Positions 17,031 through 25,147 of a stretch of 36,907 bases of DNA are shown here, in pieces; position 1 is the stretch's first letter; every line of letters begins with the position of its first letter. Position numbers and translations under genes: made by a program. The notes under the pieces are model-generated. The model ran no database searches. It had not been told where the DNA came from and saw only the letters and a list, made by a program, of their open reading frames with translations. Origin of the DNA: Deltaproteobacteria bacterium (GTDB taxonomy: Bacteria; Desulfobacterota; Desulfobaccia; Desulfobaccales; 0-14-0-80-60-11); assembly GCA_026388765.1 (NCBI GenBank), contig JAPLJC010000201.1, forward strand, positions 1 through 36,907, read 5' to 3'.

Positions 17031-17091
17031 GGGCCTGCGTCCCCTAAACTGTTAGCCCGGCAAGGACACCAAAGCTAAAGGAGTAAATGGA

Positions 17092-17307
17092 GTGGACGAA
17101 TTGATGAGCTATTCCGGCACGGTGAAGTGGTTCAACGAAGCCAAAGGCTACGGCTTCATCAAACGCGAGGACGGCCCCGACCTGTTTGTGCACTACACCA
17201 ACATTGTGGGCAGCGGCTTTCGCACCTTGAAGGAAGAGGACAAAGTCGAATTCGAGGTGAACGAAGGCCCCAAGGGCCTGCAGGCGGTCAAGGTCACCAA
17301 AATCTGA
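17092..17307 (+). CDS. cold-shock domain protein (CspA family)
   Basis: RNA chaperone of about 67-71 residues with a single cold-shock OB fold. [20 protein letters not shown] holds RNP1 (KGYGFI) and [10 protein letters not shown] holds RNP2 (LFVHY); the end [17 protein letters not shown] is normal. Start choice: GTG 17092 is 8 bases from AAGGAG and is used here. The homologous start is ATG 17104, which is coupled by a TGATG overlap to a five-codon mini-frame (ATG 17087, MEWTN-stop) that follows the same ribosome site closely. Long leader with hairpin upstream and terminator downstream. Confidence 0.95.
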   Translation: MDELMSYSGTVKWFNEAKGYGFIKREDGPDLFVHYTNIVGSGFRTLKEEDKVEFEVNEGPKGLQAVKVTKI

Positions 17308-17348
17308 ACCGGCCGCTGCCGGGATATTGACCGGGGAGTGGGACGCCG

Positions 17349-17380
17349 GGGAGGGTGGTCCTCCTCCCTTGGTTTTTTTT
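17349..17380 (+). terminator. terminator of the cold-shock gene
   Basis: GGGAGG (17349-17354) pairs with CCTCCC (17363-17368), followed by TTGG and eight Ts. Confidence 0.65.
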
Positions 17381-17596
17381 CGAGGTGAGCCATTGAAAAA
17401 AGTAGATTGGTCTTATTGTAAATAAAAATGATTTGGGAACCCAGCCTGCTTCTTTGATAGGAGATTAAAATGGGCAAAGAGAGCTGATAAATATGGTGTT
17501 GAATATATTTTTATAAGGCCTGAATTTGATTGGCCCCTCAACGAACCTGTTTTTATCTTAGAAGATAAAATACTTGAGCTGGCACGAAGAGGAGAT

Positions 17597-18070
17597 TTGG
17601 AAGCAAAGCTTTTGTATGCTCTTGACCAATATATTTGGGCTATTGAAAAACTCACACATAATGACTCTACTGAATTATCGGTATTATCATATTTAAATAA
17701 AGCAAGGGATATATTCCCTGCTCAGGAATTCGATGAAGCCATTTCAGCAGTTACCGCGTTTTATAGAAAGGAGACTTCTGGAAAGGAGACTTCTGAAAAG
17801 GAGGCTTCTGGAGGGACCCGGAAATCCGGGTGTTTCATAGCATCAGCAACCTATGGGAATTATAATTCTCCAGAAGTGGTCTACCTGTCTGCCTTTCGTG
17901 ATGATGTGCTTAAAAGAACCAAGGGTGGCCAATGGTTCATAAACTTTTACTACACGGTTTCCCCTTGCTTGGCCGAAACTATTTCCAGATTTAAGATATT
18001 ACAGATGTTAAGTCGGGTATTTTTATTGAGGCCAATTATTTTCATGCTGCGGCAGATTCGCCGACCCTAA
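17597..18070 (+). CDS. CFI-box-CTERM domain protein, probably 5'-damaged
   Basis: The C-terminal half holds GCFIASATYGNYNSPEVVYL, then SAFRDDVLKRTKGGQWFINF and YYTVSPCLAE, the CFI-box-CTERM module, with a hydrophobic end. The N-terminal half is helical and lysine/glutamate-rich, with an ETSGKETSEKEASGG linker. The TTG at 17597 is a poor start. The same frame is protein-like upstream (YGVEYIFIRPEFDWPLNEPV) as far as a TTG at 17393 with a GAGGTG site (MKKVDWSYCK), but is broken there by TAA (17423) and TGA (17429). So the intact gene probably ran 17393-18070 and has decayed, or the sequence has small errors. AT-richer than its neighbours. Function unknown. Confidence 0.7.
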   Translation: MEAKLLYALDQYIWAIEKLTHNDSTELSVLSYLNKARDIFPAQEFDEAISAVTAFYRKETSGKETSEKEASGGTRKSGCFIASATYGNYNSPEVVYLSAFRDDVLKRTKGGQWFINFYYTVSPCLAETISRFKILQMLSRVFLLRPIIFMLRQIRRP

Positions 18071-18192
18071 AGCGTTGGAATGAGGTTGGAACCATTGAAT
18101 TGGGGCAGGCGTCAGCACCAGACAACAAGCCGCTAAAGGATACTAATAACCAGCCCTTGTTAGGCTGATGAAAAAAAGGAGGTGAATCTGGT

Positions 18193-18309
18193 ATGGCTAA
18201 CGAAAAAATAAAATGTGGCAAATGTGGCAGAGAAAATTGGGTGGATCCCTTTAAAACTACCTCATGTGAAAAATGTGGGGCTCCAATAAAAGGTACAAAG
18301 GCAAAATAA
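18193..18309 (+). CDS. tiny zinc-ribbon protein (38 aa)
   Basis: MANEKIKCGKCGRENWVDPF then KTTSCEKCGAPIKGTKAK. Two CxxC pairs (CGKC and CEKC) about 20 residues apart form a zinc ribbon. AGGAGGTGA lies 8 bases before the ATG, one of the best ribosome sites in the window, which supports translation despite the small size. Lies between the CFI-box gene and the unknown 211-residue gene. Function unknown; zinc ribbons of this type often bind nucleic acid or protein partners. Confidence 0.7.
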   Translation: MANEKIKCGKCGRENWVDPFKTTSCEKCGAPIKGTKAK

Positions 18310-18506
18310 TGAATAAATTTGATCCGGAGGAGGAGAATCTCTAAATGCCCTCTTCCGGTTTAACGGTTTCGGTTTCGTTTGCTGGAAATGAGAGCGATCA
18401 AAGGTTTTCCCCTGGGAAAGAGGTCCCAGGGGAAAACGTAAAAAATGATAGCCGTATAATCGTAGGATTAAGAATTTCATAAATAAAGAAACTGAGGAGG
18501 GTAGCC

Positions 18507-19142
18507 GTGGGATTTTTCTCCAGGAGCTATGAGCCGGGAGGAGTGCATCATCTCCGAATCACCGACTCGGTATTTGAGGAGGCACAGGAACTTATTCGAA
18601 CTGATGAAGAACTCAGGAAACATTTTAAAGAGGTTGCTCAAGACGAAGGGTGTGCTAAGTATGAGGCACATGACTTTCCTGTGACCGAAATATTGGGAAA
18701 TTTTATGTTAACTTACGAACTTCAGGAAGAAAAATCGGGAGTCCCTGAGAACTTGCGACTTGGCAATATTCGGCTCGGCAGAAAAGACCAGGTTGAATAT
18801 GAAAAATTTGTGGCAAGGCAAAATCAGCGTATCCAATCGAAAATTGAGAGGAAAGAGGCAGCTTGGGCTGAAAAGGGGTTTGGAGGTAAGCTCTTCAGTG
18901 TTGCAACGAGCCTAGCAGCTGAAGGAATCAAACGGGCAGCGACCGGAAAATCTCAGGATACAAGAATGTTCGAGAAGGATTTTACCGATTACATATGTGG
19001 TGCTTCACCTAAGGCAAAAGAATACCTTCTTAAATTTGCCCATGAATTTGGTGCCGATGATGAAGGAGTAATCGCAGTAGCCCAGGCAATAAGGACTCAT
19101 TTTGCGATCGCAGAGTTTGCGAAATATAACCGAAGCAAGTAA
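18507..19142 (+). CDS. hypothetical protein (211 aa)
   Basis: Not recognised. Soluble, mostly helical, charged protein that begins at GTG (GAGGAGGGTAGCC upstream). No membrane segment or signal. Central region KDQVEYEKFVARQNQRIQSK and IERKEAAWAEKGFGGKLFSV is coiled-coil-like; the C-terminal part YICGASPKAKEYLLKFAHEF could be a small helical domain. It is followed 33 bases later by a second zinc-ribbon gene on the same strand, so the two may be cotranscribed. Base composition is AT-richer than the housekeeping genes, suggesting acquired DNA. Confidence 0.75.
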   Translation: MGFFSRSYEPGGVHHLRITDSVFEEAQELIRTDEELRKHFKEVAQDEGCAKYEAHDFPVTEILGNFMLTYELQEEKSGVPENLRLGNIRLGRKDQVEYEKFVARQNQRIQSKIERKEAAWAEKGFGGKLFSVATSLAAEGIKRAATGKSQDTRMFEKDFTDYICGASPKAKEYLLKFAHEFGADDEGVIAVAQAIRTHFAIAEFAKYNRSK

Positions 19143-19174
19143 AACAATAAAAATTATTAGTGGAGGATCGAAAA

Positions 19175-19339
19175 ATGGCCCAACCACAATGCTATAATTG
19201 TGGCAGCAGAAATTACAGAATGGACGATGCAAAATGGTGTCCGCATTGTCAAATTATTGTCTGTTGCGGTCGGAAGTATCAATGTCCAAAATGTGAAAAA
19301 CACAGTTTGGACTCGCCCCCTGGCCGCTTGAAAAATTAA
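19175..19339 (+). CDS. small zinc-ribbon protein (54 aa)
   Basis: MAQPQCYNCGSRNYRMDDAK then WCPHCQIIVCCGRKYQCPKC. Three CxxC pairs (CYNC, CPHC, CPKC) and an extra CC point to one or two zinc sites. TGGAGG lies 8-9 bases before the ATG. It follows the 211-residue gene and ends the AT-rich cassette. A GGGCGGAC hairpin at 19360-19381 follows. Function unknown. Confidence 0.7.
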   Translation: MAQPQCYNCGSRNYRMDDAKWCPHCQIIVCCGRKYQCPKCEKHSLDSPPGRLKN

Positions 19340-19359
19340 TACGACGTTCTTTCCTGTAG

Positions 19360-19381
19360 GGGCGGACCCATGTGTCCGCCC
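19360..19381. terminator. palindrome between convergent genes
   Basis: GGGCGGAC-CCATGT-GTCCGCCC followed by TCTTTTC on the plus strand; preceded by GTAG as in the other family members. Sits between the zinc-ribbon gene and ahbC. Confidence 0.6.
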
Positions 19382-19386
19382 TCTTT

Positions 19387-20574
19387 TCATTTCACCCCAA
19401 TCTCTTTATCCGTCAGATAGCAGGCGGGGTCCGGGGCCCAGAGGTCGCCGGTGAGGGCCTCGGCCCGGACCCGGAAGTTGCCGGCGCAGACGTCCAGCCA
19501 GCGGCAGTCGGCGCAGCGGCCGGTGACATAGTGTTTTTTGTCTTTGAGGCGGGCCATGAGTTCGTCGGTCATATCGGACCAGATCTGGCTGAAGGACCGC
19601 TGGCGGACGTTGCCGAAGGAGTGGTGGCGCCAGAACTGGTCGGCGTGGACCTCGCCGTCCCAACTGACGCAGCCGATGCCGCGGCCGGAGCTGTTGCCTT
19701 CATTCATCTGCAAAAGCGACAGCACCTCAGCGGCCCTTTCGGGGTCTTCCTGGAGCAGCTTGAGATAGAGGTAGGGGCCGTCGGCGTGGTTGTCCACCGT
19801 CAGCACCTCCACGGCCCGGCCCTGGTCGAAAAGCTTGCGGGTGCGGGCGCAGATCAGGTCCACCAGCTCCCGGGTCTGCTGATGGCTCAGGGCCTCCTCC
19901 ACCAGCTTGGTGCCCCGGCCGGCGTACACTAGGTGGTAGAAGCAGATGCGGGGAATGTCGTACTCCTCCACTAGGTCGAAGATGGCCGGCACTTCCTGGA
20001 AATTGAGGCGGCTGACGGTGAAGCGCAGGCCCACCTTGAGGCCCGCGGCCTGGCAGTTGCGCACCCCGGCCATGGCCGCGGCAAAGGCCCCGCTTTGGCC
20101 CCGGAATTTATCGTGGGTCGGCTCGGTGCCGTCCAGGCTGATGCCCACGTAAGAGAGTCCCAGGTCCTTCAGGCGCCGGGCCGTCTCGGAGGTGATGAGG
20201 GTGCCGTTGGTGGAGATCACCGCCCGCATGCCGTGATTTACGGTCCACTCCACCAGGTTAAGCAGGTCGGGGCGCATCAGGGGCTCGCCGCCGGAAAACA
20301 GCACCACGGGCACCCCGAAATCCTTCAAGTCCTGAAGCAAGGCCAGGCCTTCCGCCTGGGTCAACTCATTGGGGGCAGGGCCCGCCGTGGCCTTGGCATA
20401 GCAGTGGACGCACTTCAGGTTGCACTGCTTGGTGACGTTCCAGACCACCACCGGCTTTTTATCCGCCGAAAATTGCAATAAATGAGAGGGCAGGTCTTGG
20501 GCCCGGCGGTCGTGATAGCGGAGGACATCTCCGGGTTCCACGGCGCCGCAATATAATTTGGAAACTCCGATCAT
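19387..20574 (-). CDS. ahbC: radical SAM heme-biosynthesis enzyme, AhbC-like
   Basis: Radical SAM/SPASM protein of 395 residues. MIGVSKLYCGAVEPGDVLRY resembles the AhbC start; radical SAM cluster in CNLKCVHCYA (~51-60); GGEP in LFSGGEPL; C-terminal auxiliary-cluster cysteines in GCVSWDGEVHADQFW, CADCRWLDVC and the final PAC. AhbC (12,18-didecarboxysiroheme deacetylase) makes iron-coproporphyrin III in the siroheme-dependent heme route of sulfate reducers and archaea. AhbD and NirJ are close relatives; the N-terminus favours AhbC. Other ahb genes are not in the window. It stands alone on the minus strand. Confidence 0.82.
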   Translation of the reverse strand: MIGVSKLYCGAVEPGDVLRYHDRRAQDLPSHLLQFSADKKPVVVWNVTKQCNLKCVHCYAKATAGPAPNELTQAEGLALLQDLKDFGVPVVLFSGGEPLMRPDLLNLVEWTVNHGMRAVISTNGTLITSETARRLKDLGLSYVGISLDGTEPTHDKFRGQSGAFAAAMAGVRNCQAAGLKVGLRFTVSRLNFQEVPAIFDLVEEYDIPRICFYHLVYAGRGTKLVEEALSHQQTRELVDLICARTRKLFDQGRAVEVLTVDNHADGPYLYLKLLQEDPERAAEVLSLLQMNEGNSSGRGIGCVSWDGEVHADQFWRHHSFGNVRQRSFSQIWSDMTDELMARLKDKKHYVTGRCADCRWLDVCAGNFRVRAEALTGDLWAPDPACYLTDKEIGVK

Positions 20575-20615
20575 AGTTACAATACCTTCATGCGATTAAA
20601 TAGGATCACAAAGTA

Positions 20616-20664
20616 GGGCGGACCTGCGTGTCCGCCCAAAGTGGGCGCACACCTGGGTGCGCCC
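20616..20664. repeat. two tandem palindromes (GGGCGGAC and GGGCGCAC)
   Basis: GGGCGGAC/GTCCGCCC at 20616-20637 and GGGCGCAC/GTGCGCCC at 20643-20664. Both lie downstream of the ClpX-like gene and may terminate it. Confidence 0.7.
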
Positions 20665-20677
20665 CTATAAAAGATGC

Positions 20678-22429
20678 TTATTCCCGAAACAGGGGCGTCG
20701 GATAGTTCTCCCGGATGATCCGATTGAGGTAAGTATCGAGATCGGTCAAGGCTTCCCGGGTTAAGATGAAATGGTCCTGCGAGGTGCGGTCCCGCACCAG
20801 TTTTAAGGCGTATTCCAGATCACTGGAAAGATTTTTGCAGACAGTAGTGGCCGAGGCGCCGCTATCCAGGGCCTGGCGCAGAATTTCATCCACCGCCTCC
20901 TCATCGAAATGGAGTTGGATGGCGTGCTCGGCAAAGAACCGGTCTTCGAAATTTCGAACCTGGCCATGGAGGCGGCCCATCTCGTCAAAGGCGGTCTTCA
21001 GGTCGTAGTCCCATTGGTAATAATGGTCAACCATCAGGGCCACCCGGCTGTCGGTGAGGGGCAGGTGGTAGCGCTCGATTAGCTCCCGTTCCCGGTGCCG
21101 GATGAATTCCTTGAGGATGTCCCGCTCCACCCGGTCCGCCTCCTGAAACCGGGCCTTGAGTTCCGGATCATCGGGGCTACTGATGAGCCGCTCCAGTTCT
21201 TCCTGGGGCCGGCGCACCACTTCCGGGGTGACGACGAAGTCCTTAATCTCAGTGGAGGGCAGCCGTTTTTCAAATTGAATGAGAACCCGCTCGATGACGC
21301 TCACCAAACCCCGGGCCCCAGTCTTTTCCTGGGCCGCCAATTCCGCCAGCAGCCGCAAGGCTTCAGCCTCGAATTTGACGTTGATGCCATAGGCCCAAAA
21401 GTCCCGCTTCTTGCTGGTGATGATGGGGTTATTGGGGTTGTGCAGGATGTCGTAGAGGTCCCCGGCGGTTAGTTCTTCCAGCACCGCTTCCACGGGCAGG
21501 CGGCCCACGAATTCGGACTCAAACCCGTATTTGATCAGGTCTTCCGCGGTCACCTGCTTCAGGAAGGCCCGCTCTTCTTCCTTGGAGGTCATCTTGCCGT
21601 GGAAGCCGATTTTCCTTTTGCTGAGGCGCTCCTTGACGATCTTATCCAGGCCGTTGAAGGCGCCGCTGACGATAAAGAGGATATGGCGGGTATTGAGGGT
21701 GCGCTTCTCTTTCTTGCCGGTGCGGCGATAATGTTCGATGGCCTGAATCTGGGACACCGGGTCGTGGGCCACCTTCAGATCCACCTCGGTCTCCTCCATG
21801 GGCTTGAGCAAGGCGCGCTGCACCCCGGTGCGGGAGACATCCGGCCCGCCCCAGGTATGGCCTGACGAAGCGATCTTATCAATTTCGTCAATATAAATGA
21901 TGCCGTACTGGGCCAGCTCCAGGTCATCACCGGCGGCATAGACCAGGTCCCGCACCAGGTCTTCCACATCGCCGCCCACGTAGCCGGTTTCGCTGAATTT
22001 GGTGGCATCCCCCTTGATAAAGGGGACCCCGATCTTTTTGGCAATCAGTTTCACCAGATAGGTCTTACCAACCCCGGTGGGCCCAATGAGGATGATGTTG
22101 TTTTTGATGGAACCCACCCCAGGCTCCGGTTCCAGGCCCTGCTCCAGGGAATGGCGGATGCGGTTGAAGTGGGTGCAGACCTTGGTGGCCAGAATGCTTT
22201 TGGCAAGCTCCTGCTTAATGACGTATTCGTTCAGATAGGCTTCCAGCTCTTCGGGCTTCAGGTCGAACTTGATTTTACTGCCGAGATCACCTTTGCCTTT
22301 GCTGTCACCATCCTTGTCGACTTTGGCGACCAGTTGGGGGGCCAGGACCTTGATGCGGCTGCCATATTTCTTGGAAAGGTAGTCGCTCAGTTCTTTTTGC
22401 AGCTCTTCTGGATCCGGAATTTTTTCCAT
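20678..22429 (-). CDS. ClpX-like AAA+ ATPase without zinc-binding domain
   Basis: Protein of 583 residues related to the ClpX unfoldase. Walker A GPTGVGKT (116-123), Walker B IIYIDEID (177-184), ClpX-type GYVGGDVEDLVRDLV (149-163), ClpP-binding IGF tripeptide (274-276, RKIGFHGK), Arg-finger region EFVGRLP (306-312), sensor-2 TGARGLVSVIE. The N-terminus has no Cys4 zinc finger but a lysine-rich segment, and a helical C-terminal extension of about 170 residues follows the small domain. The IGF loop suggests it still docks on ClpP; the altered N-terminus suggests different substrates or adaptors. No clpP nearby. Divergent from the gene at 22630. Confidence 0.88.
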   Translation of the reverse strand: MEKIPDPEELQKELSDYLSKKYGSRIKVLAPQLVAKVDKDGDSKGKGDLGSKIKFDLKPEELEAYLNEYVIKQELAKSILATKVCTHFNRIRHSLEQGLEPEPGVGSIKNNIILIGPTGVGKTYLVKLIAKKIGVPFIKGDATKFSETGYVGGDVEDLVRDLVYAAGDDLELAQYGIIYIDEIDKIASSGHTWGGPDVSRTGVQRALLKPMEETEVDLKVAHDPVSQIQAIEHYRRTGKKEKRTLNTRHILFIVSGAFNGLDKIVKERLSKRKIGFHGKMTSKEEERAFLKQVTAEDLIKYGFESEFVGRLPVEAVLEELTAGDLYDILHNPNNPIITSKKRDFWAYGINVKFEAEALRLLAELAAQEKTGARGLVSVIERVLIQFEKRLPSTEIKDFVVTPEVVRRPQEELERLISSPDDPELKARFQEADRVERDILKEFIRHRERELIERYHLPLTDSRVALMVDHYYQWDYDLKTAFDEMGRLHGQVRNFEDRFFAEHAIQLHFDEEAVDEILRQALDSGASATTVCKNLSSDLEYALKLVRDRTSQDHFILTREALTDLDTYLNRIIRENYPTPLFRE

Positions 22430-22629
22430 AATGTTTTGGGGCTTTCCGACCGATAAGGGTTTAAAGTTGCCGGATAAAATACCTTCTCATCCGTGTATAA
22501 AAGAAATTATAACCATCTATCCGGGCGGTTGCAAGAAAGCAATTCGGAAAGAGGTCAATATTAATAGATAGATAAACCTGGTTAAAAACTATAACTGAAA
22601 GGGTAATCCTGTTAAAAAGGGGCCTACGT

Positions 22630-22983
22630 ATGGAGGCTAGCGAAACGGGATATGAAGAGATTTTTCGTGAAAATAGGTTCCCCAAGACGGGAGAGGTCGT
22701 GCGCTGCCGCAAATCAGGCACCCTCTGGCGGGTCATGGAGCGGGAGGTCTGGCAAAAGGTCGTGGAAGACTCGCTGACCGGAGAGACCTGGATCGTCCCT
22801 TTCTGCTATTTTTCCTTCTGGCGCATTCAGGACGGCGTGCCACCCCGGGTGGGGGAGATGCTGGGATTTCTTTGCAATCCGGATGATAATGATTTTGCCG
22901 ATACCTGGGAAGTGCTATACGATCCTAATGGGCGGGCGCCAGCCAGGAAGCCCGCGATTTCTGCCATCTTCAGACTAAATTAG
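22630..22983 (+). CDS. hypothetical protein (117 aa)
   Basis: Not recognised. Soluble protein rich in Trp (TLWRVMEREVWQKVVEDSLT, GETWIVPFCYFSFWRIQDGV). The pattern of a short strand-rich segment around GEVVRCRKSGTLWRV could be a small beta-barrel. GC-typical codon use supports a real gene. Preceded by AAAAAGGGG about 10 bases before the ATG. No functional neighbours; between 22984 and 23275 only palindromes occur. Confidence 0.7.
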   Translation: MEASETGYEEIFRENRFPKTGEVVRCRKSGTLWRVMEREVWQKVVEDSLTGETWIVPFCYFSFWRIQDGVPPRVGEMLGFLCNPDDNDFADTWEVLYDPNGRAPARKPAISAIFRLN

Positions 22984-23112
22984 GAGAGCCTGACCCTGCT
23001 CTACCCCGGTGGCCGGTCATATCAGAGATATGGCTAGCCGCGCCATTTCTGCCGAACCCCGCCGTAAATCCAGTTTCTCTTATACCATTTCCGCTTTGAA
23101 ATGAAATCATTT

Positions 23113-23170
23113 GTAGGGGCCGACCCAGGTGTCGGCCCTATTTGGGGGCGGACGCGCGGGTCCGCCCCTG
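23113..23170. repeat. two tandem palindromes of the GTAGGGGC family
   Basis: GGGCCGAC/GTCGGCCC (23117-23138) followed by GGGGCGGAC/GTCCGCCCC (about 23146-23168). Same arrangement as at 20616-20664. Confidence 0.7.
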
Positions 23171-23275
23171 CGGCACTTGTCGTTTCCAATGCGAATCAGG
23201 TATTAATTCCATCCGCCGCGCCGGCAGATAAAGATCTATTGACTTAATGTCGCGAGAATCTATTCTGTAACCGAT

Positions 23276-23884
23276 ATGAATACCTTCTTTAAAGAACTGG
23301 CCCAGGCGCGGCCTGACCCGGGAGGGGGGGCGGCCGCGGCTTACGGCGCCAACCTGGGGCTGGCCCTGCTCGAAAAGGTGGTGCAACTGGAGGGCCAACG
23401 CCGGCCAAAGCCGGCGGGAGAAGCGCGCCGACCCTGGGAAGAAGCGCTGGCGCAGGTGCGGCAGCTGGCGTAGAGCCTGGAACAACTCCAGAGAAAGGAT
23501 GTTCAAGCCTATTTCAATCTTGTGGCCGCCAGGGCCTCCGGGGACGCCGCCCGACTGGCGGCTGCGGTCCGGGACGCGGTGGACTGCCCGCGGCGGATTA
23601 TGGAGCAAACGGCAGCAGCCCTAAAACTATTGGCCTGGGCCGGGGAACGCTGCCGGCAGCACCTGGTCTCTGATCTTTTGGTGGCCGGCGAATTCCTGGG
23701 CGCGGCGCTCCGGGGGGCCTATCACATCGCCTGCGCCAATCTGCCCCTGCCTACTGACGAGTCCAGCCGCCAGACCCTGGCCCTGGAGCTCGGCCAGGCT
23801 TGCCGAGAGGGCGAAGACTTGTATCAGCGGGTGAAGGTGGAGCTGGTGGATAGGATGAGGCTTCCTAATTGCCCAAATATTTGA
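23276..23884 (+). pseudogene. formiminotetrahydrofolate cyclodeaminase-like gene interrupted by TAG
   Basis: The frame reads MNTFFKELAQARPDPGGGAA (PGGG signature of the FTCD cyclodeaminase family), 65 codons, then TAG at 23471-23473, then continues in the same frame SLEQLQRKDVQAYFNLVAAR to the stop at 23884. The second half has the family helices (QTAAALKLLAWAGERC, AGEFLGAALRGAYHIACANL). Total 202 codons, the usual length. A single C-to-T change of CAG would create the TAG. The enzyme would release ammonia from 5-formimino-THF to 5,10-methenyl-THF, or in anaerobes act near the folate C1 pathway. Pyrrolysine reading is not supported by any known family but cannot be excluded. No strong ribosome site before the ATG. 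Confidence 0.8.
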
Positions 23885-23908
23885 GCCTCTTGCCAAAGTC
23901 TCCATGCC

Positions 23909-24041
23909 TGTCATTCTGAAGGAGCGCAGCGACTGAAGAATCTCGTCTTTTTGGTGGCACAGCCTTTCCAGGCTGTGCGCCAGCAAAGCACAGGCTCTAA
24001 AGCCTGCGGCAACAAGATCCTGCGCTGCGCTCAGAATGACA
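23909..24041. repeat. MITE-like element with 11-bp terminal inverted repeats
   Basis: TGTCATTCTGA (23909-23919) and TCAGAATGACA (24031-24041) bound 133 bases; the subterminal GGAGCGCAGCG and CTGCGCTGCGCTC are also complementary. An inner GCACAGCC-TTTCCA-GGCTGTGC hairpin is present. It has no coding capacity. Confidence 0.7.
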
Positions 24042-24324
24042 AAACTTGCATTTTGCCAAAAGCTCATTGAGCACCAGGTTTTTTAACCCCCTCCTTTTTT
24101 TAAGGGGGGCACGGGGTATTTTAAATAACCACCTGAAATCACCATAAAATACCTCTTTTCCCAAGGGGGACTTTAATACCATCGAAGTTCAGTTTTTCAT
24201 TTGATTTATTAATAGGCGCACCAAAGGCGATCCAGTTTTTTCCCCTCTCCCCCAATGGGGGAGAGGGTCAGGGTGAGGGGGAATTAATTCCTTTTCCGCT
24301 CCGATTAGTAATCCTTTACCATTT
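24042..24324. other. gene-free stretch with C/G palindromes
   Basis: Contains CCCCCTCC-T7-AAGGGGGG (about 24087-24109) and CCCTCTCCCCC-AAT-GGGGGAGAGGG (24243-24267). These resemble repeats around 16600-16800. Nothing else is recognised. Confidence 0.6.
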
Positions 24325-24351
24325 TTGCAGCGCTACCCTGGAGGAACGGCC

Positions 24352-25113
24352 TTGATCGTAGTCGCCGATAATCTCAACGTGGTCAATCCGGTGGTGGCCG
24401 CGGCCCTGAAAAACCTGGAGGCCGCGCCCTTGCAGGAACTGGCCCGGCGCTGTGAGCAGGCCGGCGCCAAAATACTGGATATTAACCCCGGTTATCTCTC
24501 CCCCCGACACGAAGACCGCATGGTCTTCATGGTGGAGGCGGTGCAGCAGGTGACCCAATTGCGCCTGATGCTGGACAGCCCTAACCCCCGGGTGTTGGCC
24601 CAGGGACTGGCCGCCTGCAACCAGCCGCCGGTGCTCAACGCCCTGACCCTGGAGCCCGAAAAACTCCGGGGGATTCTGCCCCTAGCCGCGGCCCGCGAGG
24701 CGGATCTGGTGTTGCTGCTCCTGGACGAGCGCTCCTTTCCGCCGCCCTCCTTGGAGGGCAAGGTCGCGGTGGCCATGTCATTGCGGGACGCCGCCCTAAA
24801 CGCGGGCGTCAAAGAGGAGCGCCTGATCTTCGATGCGGTCCTGCCCAACCTGAGTTGGCCCGACGCCTGGGCCCAGGTGGGCGCCATCGTCAAGCTGGTG
24901 CGCCTGTTGGCCGATGGGGCCCTGTTGCAGAGCCAGGCCCGCACCCTGGTGGGCCTCTCCAACCTCAGGAGCGGTCTGCGGCAGACCTACCCCGCCAAAA
25001 TAGACGAGTCCTGCCTTTACCTGATGGCCGGCGCCGGCCTCACCTATGTCCTGGCCGACGTGCTGCAACCCAACCTGATGGATACCGTCAGATTCATCAA
25101 CCAATTACTCTGA
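24352..25113 (+). CDS. pterin-binding (AcsE-like) methyltransferase
   Basis: DHPS-fold protein of 253 residues, related to methyltetrahydrofolate:corrinoid/iron-sulfur protein methyltransferase (AcsE). Seen in order: IVVADNLNVVNP; AGAKILDINPG (pterin pocket Asp-Asn); LRLMLDSPN; LNALTLEPEKL (AcsE NxxSLEPEK-like); LIFDAVLPNLS; GLSNLRSGL (GLSNxSxGLP-like); AGLTYVLADVLQPNLMDTVR. It likely moves a methyl group between folate and a corrinoid protein, as in the Wood-Ljungdahl pathway. The TTG at 24352 has GGAGG seven bases upstream and fits the homology start; a TTG at 24325 does not. Corrinoid partners are not in the window; the folate gene remnant upstream is suggestive. Confidence 0.85.
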   Translation: MIVVADNLNVVNPVVAAALKNLEAAPLQELARRCEQAGAKILDINPGYLSPRHEDRMVFMVEAVQQVTQLRLMLDSPNPRVLAQGLAACNQPPVLNALTLEPEKLRGILPLAAAREADLVLLLLDERSFPPPSLEGKVAVAMSLRDAALNAGVKEERLIFDAVLPNLSWPDAWAQVGAIVKLVRLLADGALLQSQARTLVGLSNLRSGLRQTYPAKIDESCLYLMAGAGLTYVLADVLQPNLMDTVRFINQLL

Positions 25114-25147
25114 CAATAAAGACAGTCGCTATGGGCTACGGCTCGTG

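Noticed and set aside
23471-23473. Selenocysteine-like or pyrrolysine recoding as main call for the cyclodeaminase
   Set aside because: The codon is TAG, not TGA; the position is an ordinary helix residue and no Pyl protein is known in this family.
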